Origin: Sanguinoderma infundibulare | Taxonomy: Eukaryota; Basidiomycota; Agaricomycetes; Polyporales; Polyporaceae | Reading direction: 5' to 3' | Length of the DNA: 21,062 nt | NCBI GenBank assembly: GCA_032821775.1 | Contig: JAVLRN010000060.1 | Location: 1 to 21,062, forward strand | Shown here: positions 9,101 through 16,806 of the stretch, piece after piece | How the letters are laid out: every line of letters starts with the position of its first letter | Numbering within the stretch: position 1 is the stretch's first letter | Translations under genes and position numbers: made by a program | Notes under the pieces: model-generated | The model's input: only the letters and a program-made list of their open reading frames with translations | Told to the model about the DNA's origin: nothing | Database searches by the model: none

Positions 9101-9527
9101 TTAGTTTAATTTAATTTAATTTAATTTAAAAAATTAGTATTGTAGTACCTTTTTAAAGTAAAGTTTGGAGAGTGAATTAGTAGCTGGTTTCTTCACTGAA
9201 CACAGTTCTATTATTTTTGTGTTCTTTTTCTTAGCTGAATATTCATCTATAGTATTATTTAGTTGTATAACAGCTATTTTATTTTTAGGTGGTTATAATA
9301 TGCCAAATTTAATAGTAAATGATACTTTCTTTAATATACAAAGTATTATTTTAGGTTTAAAAACATGCATATTCTGTTTTATGTTTGTTTGGTTCAGAGC
9401 GACATTACCTAGACTAAGATATGATCAACTTATTGAATTCTGTTGGTTAAATTTATTACCTGTGGTAGTAGCATTTATTATTTTAGTACCAAGTATTTTA
9501 GTAGCTTTTGATATAGCACCATACTAA
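6119..9527 (+). CDS. nad1: NADH dehydrogenase subunit 1, three exons
   Basis: Nad1 is a membrane subunit of complex I near the quinone site. Exons by protein continuity and group I rules (U at exon end, G at intron end): 6119-6415, 7481-7840 and 9168-9527. Together they make 338 residues, a usual length. Exon 1 has IERKQLAAHQRRVGPNTVG and ADALKLIVKE, a signature of the family. Exon 2 has WGIIPFGEG, LSSLGVYGVLFAGWSAN and the conserved AETSRTPFDLQEA. Exon 3 begins ESELVAGFFTEHSS, continues with FLAEYSSIVL, and ends with RATLPRLRYDQL and an aliphatic tail before TAA. No frame defects occur in the exons. The start is ATG 6119. Intron 1 splits SLLG/WGII; intron 2 splits QEA/ESEL in the most conserved motif. 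Confidence 0.95.
6416..7480 (+). mobile_element. Group I intron nad1-i1
   Basis: The intron follows GGT (U at the exon end) and ends in G before TGG. Conserved core elements are Q-like AATCAGCAGG at 6521-6530, R-like TCAGAGACTACACG at 6571-6584 and S-like AAAGATATAGTCCAAA at 6633-6648. The wording of these elements resembles subgroup IB. The endonuclease ORF lies 3' of the core, so it does not disturb ribozyme folding. Confidence 0.9.
6662..7396 (+). CDS. LAGLIDADG endonuclease in nad1 intron 1
   Basis: The protein, of about 244 residues, belongs to the LAGLIDADG_2 type (two motifs in one chain). The first motif is near residue 55 (IFGSMLGDLTAEK) and the second near 162 (LAFWIMDDGSFNK), with the acidic Asp residues at the expected places. 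These enzymes cut intronless nad1 and so spread the intron; some also act as maturases. The frame is free-standing: a stop at 6659-6661 precedes it, and TTG at 6662 is the first table 4 start of the usual kind. The first in-frame ATG lies within the first motif. The frame is intact, in contrast with several other intron ORFs here, so it may be active. Confidence 0.85.
   Translation: MGFFLKISDYNSEFIYLSFIALSKGTVVNLRSKGPKTLPAPELTDYQKEVIFGSMLGDLTAEKPHLNGNTRLRFYMSLKNKDFIYHLYSIFKPYVKTDPKIYNRKLNKLTKDLHMDIGFSTLKYPMFNWVNEEFYVKLNNKNIKIVPKNSSDRLTAISLAFWIMDDGSFNKAKGNLVLCTDSYSKEDVLYLISILENKFNLSCGLIEYKKNRSYRIRINKSSLPYLIDLIKGHLIPSMLYKIGL
8239..9028 (+). pseudogene. GIY-YIG endonuclease in nad1 intron 2, one frameshift
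   Basis: The GIY-YIG nuclease core is seen as GGVYGFVNLIDGKQYIGSS (about residues 49-67), followed by the conserved Arg in YERLTDH and by KWGLSNFTF. C-terminal modules of the NUMOD type contain NHPMFGKK and LNPMFDKTHS, with a helix-turn-helix-like end (VNQVELAAEFGVFKTTISRYIKSG) that binds DNA. The frame stops at 8767-8769 and resumes at 8774. It shifts at the A7 run 8743-8749: one A less would join both parts into one protein of about 260 residues. No other defect is seen, so it is recently broken or a sequencing indel. Confidence 0.8.
9105..9129. repeat. TTTAA tandem repeat, five copies
   Basis: Five perfect copies of the 5-base unit lie in the 3' part of nad1 intron 2, 38 bases before the splice site. 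Likely a slippage product. Confidence 0.9.
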
Positions 9528-9626
9528 ATTAAAATTATTATTAAATAAATAATAATATCCCCCTTTTTATGATTTAAAAGAAAGTAGTTTAATTATATAA
9601 TAAACCAATTTTTAAAAAAAATTAAA

Positions 9627-9697
9627 AAGCCTATAATTTAAAGGTAGAATAATTTCTTGATAAGGAATATGTAGAAGTTCGATTCTTCTTGGGCTTA
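9627..9697 (+). tRNA. trnI: tRNA-Ile (GAT)
   Basis: Acceptor AAGCCTA pairs with TGGGCTT (one T-G). The anticodon arm ATTTC-TTGATAA-GGAAT gives anticodon GAT. The T arm is GAAG-TTCGATT-CTTC. It lies about 100 bases after nad1. Confidence 0.93.
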
Positions 9698-10069
9698 AAT
9701 TATATTTTTTATAAAATTAAATCTTTCATTTGTTATTTGTCATTTGTTATTCGTTACAGTGTTATAAAATTCAAACAATTTCTTAGCAAAAGTTTAAATT
9801 TTATAATTAAATGAAAAAAAAAATAAAATAATAATTTAAGAAAATAAGGGTGTGTAAGTATATAAATAATAAAATATATTTATTAACAATCATATAAATG
9901 AATGATGTTTATAAAGAAAAGTTAAACATTCAAAAATTATCCTTTAATATCTTAATACAATAATGTATATGTTTATTATATTTTTAATTTATAGTATTAA
10001 TGTTTATTTATATTAATTTAAAAATAATAATAATAATATATCTTTTCAAAAAAAATAAAAAAAAAATTA
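9698..10069. other. Gene-free spacer before cob, with a short tandem repeat
   Basis: AT-rich leader of cob. Positions 9727-9740 (catttgttatttgt) and 9741-9754 (catttgttattcgt) are a 14-base tandem repeat with one mismatch. I see no gene or tRNA in the rest. Confidence 0.6.
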
Positions 10070-13000
10070 GTGAGAAGTTTAAAATCGCAAACATTACTTA
10101 GACTTGTAAATTCATATTTAATAGATTCACCTGAACCTGCTAATCTTTCTTATTTATGGAATTTTGGTTCTTTATTAGGAGTATGTTTAGTGTTACAAAT
10201 ATTAACAGGAATTTTCTTAGCAATGCATTATCAACCACATGTGGATTTTGCATTTAATTCAGTGGAACATATAATGAGAGATGTTAATAATGGTTGGGCT
10301 ATAAGATATACACATGCAAATGTTGCATCATTCTTCTTTTTTATATTTGTATATGCTCTATTTTATAAAATTATACTTAGCGATATACTATTTTATTCTA
10401 AAAACAAATTATTAATCTTTGTAAATTACCTTTTTATTGTTACCTACTATTTAAAAAAGTTATTTCAGATACCTTTTTAAATTTATTTGGCTTTGGTGGT
10501 ATTTCTAGTTTAGGTAACTTGGATTCTAAAGATACAGATCACAAATTTTTTCAATGGTTTGTAGGATTTACGGATGCCGAAGGGACATTCTTAATACAGA
10601 CAAAAAAATAAAAGTGAAGTAAATTTTAGTTTTAAAATTACTCTTCATATTGATGATTCTGCGGTTTTATATAAAATTAAAGAAAATTAGGTATAGGAGT
10701 TGTTTCTATCAAAGGTAATACTTGTACTTTTGCTGTTCATTCTTTTCACTTATAGTTGATGCATTACTACCTATATTTAATAAATACCCTTTAATGACAC
10801 ATAAACAATTAGATTATAGAGATTGGAGAATAGCAGTTTTATTGAAAAAAAACTCTGCAATCTCCAATAGAAAAACTATTACTATAGCTCCTGAAACTTT
10901 CAATAAAATAGTTAAAATTAAAGAAAGTATGAATAGCAATAGAACTAATTTTTATGGTTATAATATATCTTATTCATTGATTTCTAAGTATTGGTTATTA
11001 GGCTTTGTGGAAGGGGATGGTTCTTTCCATTTTACTAATAATAGAGCTATCTTTTCAATTACTCAAAAGGATAGACAAGTACTAGAAGCTATATCTATCT
11101 TTTTACAAAATATTCCAAGACAAACTATTTTTAATGGGTTATTTTTAGGTCCTCAGCCTAATTGTATTATTGCGGGAAAAAATAATAATACTGCTTATCA
11201 ATTAACTATCTCTGATACAGATGTTCTTTTTCAATATATTTTCCCTTTTTTTAAAGATTTACCCTTTTTAAGTAGAAAAGAGGTAGATTTTAAAATTTGG
11301 AGTGTAGGCCTATTTTTAATAATACATGGTTATTCTAAAATCCCTACTGGGAAAGATATTCTATTAAAATTAGGTAATAATATGAATTCTAAGAGATATT
11401 TCTCAAATATGATTGATATCCTAGATACAGCTGAAATAAATGCTCTTTTTGAAATAGAACCACCATTTAATATCTTTTCTAAAAAAAGCCATTTTGCATT
11501 GGCTAAAGAATATGCCATTGCACAAAGAAGCAGAAAAGGTTATAATTTACATATTTACAAAGATGGGGAAGAAATACCTGGTTCTCCATTTAATAGTTAC
11601 AGACAAGGAGGTAAAGCTATTGGCTTAGTCTCTGTATCTAGTATAAAAAATTATATTGATACTGGAAGGGTATTTAAAGATAATTATACATTTTATTCTT
11701 CTCCTATTAATAAAAAAAAGTTTTAACTTAGAACTAAAAATAGTATAATTGTAATTAAATAAATTATATGGGCTTGTTTATATTAATTCCTACTAAATTT
11801 TGTAAACAGTAATTAGCTATATCGTGGGAACTCTTTAGAGCTTTCAATACTAATATAAAATTAGTTATACGTTTAATTTTATAAAGTTAAAATTTGAAAG
11901 ATTAGACAATCAGCAGGGAAGTTTCGACCTTTAATACATCTAAACTACTTATTTAAAGCCCTTTTTATTTTGGGTTTGTAGTTTGGAAAATGGTATTAAT
12001 TTAAACCCCTCAACGACTAAACGCTAATAATCTATAAATAAAGTTAATTATGTAAGATAGTAGTTTAAATTAAAGTTATTTTAGATAAAGATATAGTCTG
12101 ACCTTAACTGAGAAGTTAAGAAGTAATCTTAGCTATTAATCGTACTATGGTACAAGGCGGATTACTTTTGAAATTATATTGTACAGGATATATTGTACTT
12201 ATAGTATTCAAATAACATTTATTGCATATAGCAAGAGGATTATATTACGGATCATATAAATCACCAAGAGTATTATTATGGTCTATAGGTGTTATTATCC
12301 TAATAGTAATGATGGCTACAGGGTTCCTGGGTTATGTATTACCTTATGGTCAAATGTCGCTGTGGGGTGCTACAGTAATTACAAATTTATTAAGTGCTAT
12401 TCCAGTATTTGGACAAGATTTAGTAGAGTTAATCTGGGGAGGTTTTAGTGTAAGTAATGCTACATTAAATAGATTCTTTTCATTACATTACTTATTACCT
12501 TTCTTATTAGCTGCTTTAGTTGTAGCACATTTAATTGCTCAAATGTAGGGCCTTTATATTAGATATAATATAATTAGAATCAAGCTATATGCTGGAAACT
12601 CCTAAAGGCTTAAATACCTTAATGGTAACAATTTTAAGTATGCTACAATGGACAATCAGCAGGAAACCTAATATAATTTTTATAAAAAGAGTAGGGTCCT
12701 CAGAGACTACACGCTTGACACCTTACTTAAATAAGGTGATAATATAGTCCAAACTATACTGAAAGTTATAGTAATTATTGCATAAACCTATATTAACTAT
12801 AACTAGATTATTTCATATCAGTCACTCTGTAAAAAGAATTAATAAAGATGAAAGATCTCAATTGTAAATTAGATCCTTATTTAAAACAAGTATTAAAAGG
12901 AAATATTCTTGGGGATGTACATATGAGAAGATTTTTTGAAAGAGCTAATGTAAGAATTATTTTTAGACAGGGTTCTATAAATGCTTCATATTTATTACAT

Positions 13001-15060
13001 TTATATTATTTAATCCAAGAATTTGTGTTAACTACTCCTTCAGTTTCAATAGTTACTGATAAAAACACAGGAAAAGTTATATATAATATAAGTTTTTCTA
13101 CTTTATCTCTTCCTTGTTTTAATGAATTATATGAAATTTTTTATTTTGAAGGAAAAAATAATTCCAAATAACATAGCAGACCTTTTAACACCAGTTAGTT
13201 TAGCTTACTGGATTATGGATGATGGGGGGTTTTACCGGTTCCGGTTTAAAATTATATACTAATTCCTTTTCTTTGGTAGAATTAAATCTATTAATTAAAG
13301 CGTTAGATAAAAAATTTTTCTATCAAAGCTACAATAAATATTTCTAAAAAAGAAAAGTCACAGTATAGCTTATATATTTCAAAAAAATCAATTGTCTTTA
13401 GTTAAATATTTAGTTATAGAACATATGCATCAAGATATGTCATATAAATTAAATATAGATTAGCAATAAAACATGCTACATACACATGGTTCAAATAATC
13501 CTAATGGAATATCAGGAAGTGGTGATAGATATGCATTCCATCCATACTTTATATTTAAAGATTTAGTTACTATATTATTCTTCTTCTTAGTATTAAGTAT
13601 TATGGTATTCTATTACCCTAATTTCTTAGGACATAGTGATAATTATATAGCAGCTAATCCAATGCAAACACCAGCATCTATTGTACCAGAATGGTATTAA
13701 AATAGATGCCATGCTTAAGAGAAATCTTATGAAAAATTAACTTTACTATATGCTGGAAACTCCTAAAGGCTTAAATACCTTAATGGTAACAATTTTAAGT
13801 ATGCTACAATGGACAATCAGCAGGAAACCTAACTATTAATATGCCGTCCGGGCCAGGAGTAGGATCCTCAGAGACTACACGTAAAGCTCCTTATTTAAAA
13901 TTTTATATAAAAATTATTCATTAATTAAGGATGAAGATATAGTCCAGCCATTATTTAAAGATAATGGATAATATAATTATTGTATAAAGTGGTCTGATAA
14001 CTTCTATAAGTTTAGAATGTACGCAAAATTATTCCACTATACCTACTAAAAGACTTTCAAAATTTGAAAGATCGAAAATAACTATTGAATATCCTTTTAA
14101 TGAAATTATAGTAGGATTATTACTAGGTGATGGTCATATTCAAAAAAGATCGTTAAACGGTAATTCTAGGTTTTTTTATACACAAAGTAGTTTAAGATTA
14201 CATCATCTTAATTATTTTAATCATGTATTAGAGTTATTTAAACCTTACTTATCTAAAGATTTTATTCTTAAAGAAAGATTTTTTACAGATAAGAAAAGTA
14301 ATAATAAATATAGTTCAGTTCAATTTGCTACATTATCACTTCCTTGTTTTAATTTTTATAAAAACCTATTTTATAATTCAGGTCATTTAAAAATAGTTCC
14401 TTCTAATATACAAAATTTACTTACTCCTAGAGGTTTAGCTTACTGGATAATGGATGACGGTTCTATTCAAAATAAGGGTTTACATTTAAATACTTATGGT
14501 TTTACTCTACAAGATATTTTATTATTAAAACATACTTTAGAAAACATGTTTGGAGTAAATTCTTTAAAATGTACAATTCATAAACACAAAAAAGGAGAAA
14601 GAATTTATATTTGGGAAGAAAGCATGGATTTGATAAGAAACAATATCTCTCAGTTTATGCATAAAGATATGTACTACAAAATAAACTCAGATAAATTACA
14701 GTAAATATATTTAAATGATCTATTACCATTCTATGCTATTTTAAGATCAATTCCAAATAAATTATTAGGAGTGGTAGCTATGTTTGGTTCTTTATTAATA
14801 TTATTAGTATTACCTTACACAGATTTATCTAGAGTTAGAGGGTCTGCGTTTAGACCTTTAATGAAATTTGCATTCTGGTTATTTGTAGTCGATTTCATTA
14901 TTTTAATGTGGATCGGTTCTCAACATCCAAATAGTCCTATGTTGAAATTGGTCAAATAGCTACGGCATTCTATTTTGCTTGGTTCTTATTAATTGTACCG
15001 GCTGCTGGTTTAATAGAAAATACTTTATTCGATTTAGCAACTTTTTCTAATAATATTTAA
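10070..15060 (+). CDS. cob: Cytochrome b, four exons, one-base frameshift in the last exon
   Basis: Cytochrome b is the haem-binding membrane core of complex III. Exons: 10070-10357, 12225-12539, 13476-13695 and 14718-15060. Exon 1 has [13 protein letters not shown], the haem-ligand region [11 protein letters not shown] and [11 protein letters not shown]. Exon 2 has [33 protein letters not shown] and the second haem-ligand pair region FSLHYLLPF. Exon 3 has [20 protein letters not shown] and the Qo motif PEW, whose Tyr codon is split by intron 3. Exon 4 has [18 protein letters not shown]. Near 14944 one base is missing: as written, translation stops at 14957-14959, but the next frame gives [22 protein letters not shown] and a stop at 15058. 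Restoring frame gives about 388 residues, the normal size. The start is GTG at 10070, with no ATG nearby. Confidence 0.92.
10358..11726 (+). pseudogene. LAGLIDADG endonuclease in cob intron 1, fused to exon 1, several frameshifts
   Basis: Translation from exon 1 enters the intron in frame ([12 protein letters not shown]) and stops at 10478-10480. The first LAGLIDADG motif follows in another frame: [17 protein letters not shown] (about 10546-10596). Frame changes are needed near 10478, at the A7 run near 10602, near 10690 and near 10745. From about 10750 to 11726 the frame is intact and has [21 protein letters not shown], the second motif [13 protein letters not shown] (about 11000-11040), and a C-terminal NUMOD1-like region ([14 protein letters not shown], then [15 protein letters not shown]). 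This is a double-motif LAGLIDADG_1 enzyme. Four shifts suggest decay, or a poorly read stretch. Confidence 0.75.
10358..12224 (+). mobile_element. Group I intron cob-i1
   Basis: It lies between VYA (U at exon end) and HIARG (G at intron end). Core: AATCAGCAGG at 11908-11917, CAACGACTAAACGC at 12011-12024 and AAAGATATAGTCTGACC at 12087-12103. The R and S wording differs from the other introns, so it is a different subgroup or lineage. Unlike most of the introns here, the ORF precedes the core and is in frame with exon 1. An alternative 5' boundary at 10354 is possible. Confidence 0.85.
12585..12671 (+). repeat. 87-base exact repeat in intron core, copy 1
   Basis: From ctatatgctggaaact to caggaaacctaa the sequence equals 13746-13832 base for base. 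It covers the 5' core up to and including the AATCAGCAGG element. The sequences on both sides differ. Confidence 0.93.
12848..13463 (+). pseudogene. LAGLIDADG endonuclease in cob intron 2, several frameshifts
   Basis: The protein starts at ATG 12848. It has a weak first motif ([14 protein letters not shown]), then [16 protein letters not shown], and stops at 13169-13171. In the next frame [20 protein letters not shown] (about 13180-13230) is the second motif of LAGLIDADG_2 enzymes. Further shifts are needed at the T4 run near 13231, near 13318 (T run) and at the A7 run near 13384, before an end at 13463 ([15 protein letters not shown]). The indels are at short homopolymers, and there are no nonsense changes between them. 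It belongs to the same family as the cob-i3 ORF (shared [20 protein letters not shown]). Confidence 0.78.
13746..13832 (+). repeat. 87-base exact repeat in intron core, copy 2
   Basis: Identical to 12585-12671 (see that entry). It ends just past the AATCAGCAGG element. Confidence 0.93.
13997..14704 (+). CDS. LAGLIDADG endonuclease in cob intron 3
   Basis: The frame is open from 13988 (after a stop at 13985-13987) to TAA at 14702-14704. No ATG occurs before the second motif, so it must start at ATA (13997 or 14006), CTG (13994) or another table 4 start. The first motif is [14 protein letters not shown] (about 14102-14140), the middle has [12 protein letters not shown], and the second motif is [16 protein letters not shown] (about 14432-14470). 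The C-terminus has [11 protein letters not shown], typical of LAGLIDADG_2 intron enzymes. Unlike its neighbour in cob-i2, the frame is intact over about 235 residues. It would cut intronless cob at the conserved PEWY site. Confidence 0.82.
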   Translation: MTSISLECTQNYSTIPTKRLSKFERSKITIEYPFNEIIVGLLLGDGHIQKRSLNGNSRFFYTQSSLRLHHLNYFNHVLELFKPYLSKDFILKERFFTDKKSNNKYSSVQFATLSLPCFNFYKNLFYNSGHLKIVPSNIQNLLTPRGLAYWIMDDGSIQNKGLHLNTYGFTLQDILLLKHTLENMFGVNSLKCTIHKHKKGERIYIWEESMDLIRNNISQFMHKDMYYKINSDKLQ

Positions 15061-15125
15061 TTTAATGTTTCCAAATAAGAATTTGGAAGGTCGGACCTCT
15101 ACCTGAGACAAATAGATTTAATTTA

Positions 15126-15614
15126 ATATTAAATTATTTTTATAAGGTTTTAAGGTTACAAACTGGTTTTATTTTTAATAGTATTATTTTTAGTATTATA
15201 CTAATTATTTCTGGTTTAATTACTTTATTCTTAAGACAAGAAATATTTATTACCCTAAATATCTCTGACAAATTAAAAGGTATATTATTTTTAATAGGAT
15301 TATTTTATTTATTATTTGTGAAATTTAATCTTTTGTGTAGAATATTTATAACTTTATTTAAAGGTATACCATTCTTTATCAAGGAATTAAAAAATAATGT
15401 TAAAGTTTATCCTTATTTTATATTATATTTAACTTTTAATATTCTACTAATAGTATTGAGTTTATTGGTAGCAATTAGAATTGATTATTATTACTTTGAT
15501 TTTTTTGGTGGTGATTACTTTGAATCTTTTCTATGTATAAATATCTTAAGTTTTTCAACTTTTTTTATTATATTTGTAAAAATTTTGACTCATATAAATA
15601 TGAACTTGATTTAA
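15126..15614 (+). pseudogene. Multi-pass membrane protein, copy B first cistron
   Basis: Homologous to 2410-2902 (copy A). The frame is open from 15066, just after the cob stop at 15060, to TAA at 15612-15614. Similarity to copy A begins at about 15131 (LNYFYKVLRLQTG against IIRLRTG) and continues through TLFLRQE, KFNLLCRI, KGIPFFI and FFIIFVK. It has four hydrophobic segments. Unlike copy A it has no shift in the middle. No ATG is available near the start; ATA at 15126 or GTG at 15318 could serve, or the 5' end was lost when the module landed behind cob. Whether it is translated is unknown. It is called a pseudogene because of the missing start and the frame change at its end. Confidence 0.5.
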
Positions 15615-16806
15615 ATCAAAGCTTTAAATTTACTTTTTTTCATTATTTATTTTTATTACCTTTTCCTATATTTCTATGTTTATCTCAATTGGTTAACAGT
15701 CAATTGTTTAACTGTCAATTGTTTAAATGGTTAGGTTTTTGTGATGTTATTTATTGTGATGACCCAAGAAATTTTGCTACTACTAAAAGCGATCTACAGC
15801 ATGATAAAGCATTAGTGGAAGCAGAAGTAAAAGAAATACCCAATAATTTAAAAAGTATTTATATCATAAGTAATTTTCCTTGTCCAAATAATTTACATAT
15901 TGTTTTCAATGAAGGATCCTTTTGGAGAAATATATCAGCTTTAGACACAGCCTGTAATGATTGCCCAGAATTTAGAGAGCTAATTAACCATTATAAGGCA
16001 CTAGTCTTAAAAAAAGCTTGTTACAATTCTGCATTTAATCAGATTTTATTAGGTGAAGTTTTTATAAAACCAGCTTCTGAAGTGGTTAATATAATAGTGA
16101 TAGCCAAATCTACTGGTGTACCAATATATTACAATCTTGTCTATGGTTCTCATTTACCAAATGGAATATTAGAGCTAATTCTATATATGGTAGTTATAGT
16201 CATATATTAAGTCATTACCCAATCAGTATCCAAGATAGAAGGAATATATCTTCTTATCTAGAAGATTTTTGTGGAATTTTTACTAGCCATGATTTACATA
16301 AATATACTTTAATTCCTAATGGAAATGGTAGGTTAATAACACAACCTTGTAATATTGATAATGGTTTTGATTCACATGTAAGAGAACGATTTAACAATTC
16401 TAGAGATAGTAGATTATATTTTACACCAGGTTCGGATTCTTTTCTTCATTTTTTTGGTTATTGTAATGGTAACCTTTGGCTAAAAGCTGTTCTTACTAAG
16501 GAAGTTTGTAATGTAAACCGTGTAACAGTAACACGGTTTTACACTGATAATAAGGAACAAATGGTTTCAATGTGTAATGATGAACGTCTCAATTTAATCG
16601 GTAGATGGTATAACTTTATACTATCGACTATAAGTCAAAGAGTTATTGCTGCTGAACCTTTATTAAGGAATAATTCAGTGATAATGGCTGATGAACATGG
16701 GGTCTTAAATAGAGCAATAGGTCTTAATTCAGATAATTTAACTAGATTCGAAAGTGTATTAAATCAAACAAATGGAATAGGGGTTTATAATAATAATTAT
16801 TTTTAA
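15533..16806 (+). pseudogene. Membrane-anchored protein, copy B second cistron, one frameshift
   Basis: The frame opens at TTG 15533, overlapping the first cistron. Similarity to copy A starts at KNFDSYKYELDLN. One hydrophobic segment (about 15630-15700) is followed by three QLxxx pentapeptide repeats. A soluble part follows, with NEGSFWRNIS and ALVLKKACYNSAFN (homologous to copy A), ending at 16208-16210. From about 16164 the next frame continues without a stop to 16804-16806 (for example SIYGSYSHILSHYPISIQDR and NRAIGLNSDNLTRFESVLNQ). One missing A near 16164 would explain the break; the joined protein has about 400 residues. The C-terminal part contains several Cys residues and has no visible match in copy A. 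Function unknown. Confidence 0.55.
15686..15730 (+). repeat. 15-base tandem repeat, three copies, in frame
   Basis: Units CAATTGGTTAACAGT, CAATTGTTTAACTGT and CAATTGTTTAAATGG encode QLVNS, QLFNC and QLFKW in the copy B protein. Multiples of three bases keep frame, as with the VQTN repeat of copy A at a similar place after the membrane segment. Confidence 0.85.

Larger units (their letters stand above)
7841..9167 (+). mobile_element. Group I intron nad1-i2
   Basis: It begins after GCT and ends in G before GAGAGTGAA. Core elements: AATCAGCAGG at 7984-7993, TCAGAGACTACATGC at 8036-8050 and GATATAGTCCAATC at 8092-8105. The R-like element has ATGC where the others have ACG. The GIY-YIG ORF follows the core. 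Before the 3' splice site is a five-copy TTTAA tandem repeat. Confidence 0.9.
12540..13475 (+). mobile_element. Group I intron cob-i2
   Basis: It lies between HLIA and LHTHG. Core: AATCAGCAGG at 12654-12663, TCAGAGACTACACG at 12700-12713 and an S-like element GATAATATAGTCCAAAC at 12738-12754. It contains an 87-base block identical to one in intron cob-i3. The ORF is 3' of the core. Confidence 0.9.
13696..14717 (+). mobile_element. Group I intron cob-i3
   Basis: It splits the Tyr codon of PEWY: exon 3 ends TGG-T, the intron ends in G at 14717, and exon 4 starts AT-CTA. Core: AATCAGCAGG at 13815-13824, TCAGAGACTACACG at 13868-13881 and AAGATATAGTCCAGCC at 13934-13949. It shares 87 identical bases with cob-i2. 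The ORF lies after the core. Confidence 0.9.

Noticed and set aside
9105..9129. TTTAA repeats as a CRISPR-like or regulatory array
   Set aside because: A 5-base simple tandem repeat without spacers, inside an intron; replication slippage explains it.
11330..11518. 62-codon minus-strand frame
   Set aside because: Antisense shadow of the intact C-terminal part of the cob-i1 LAGLIDADG ORF.
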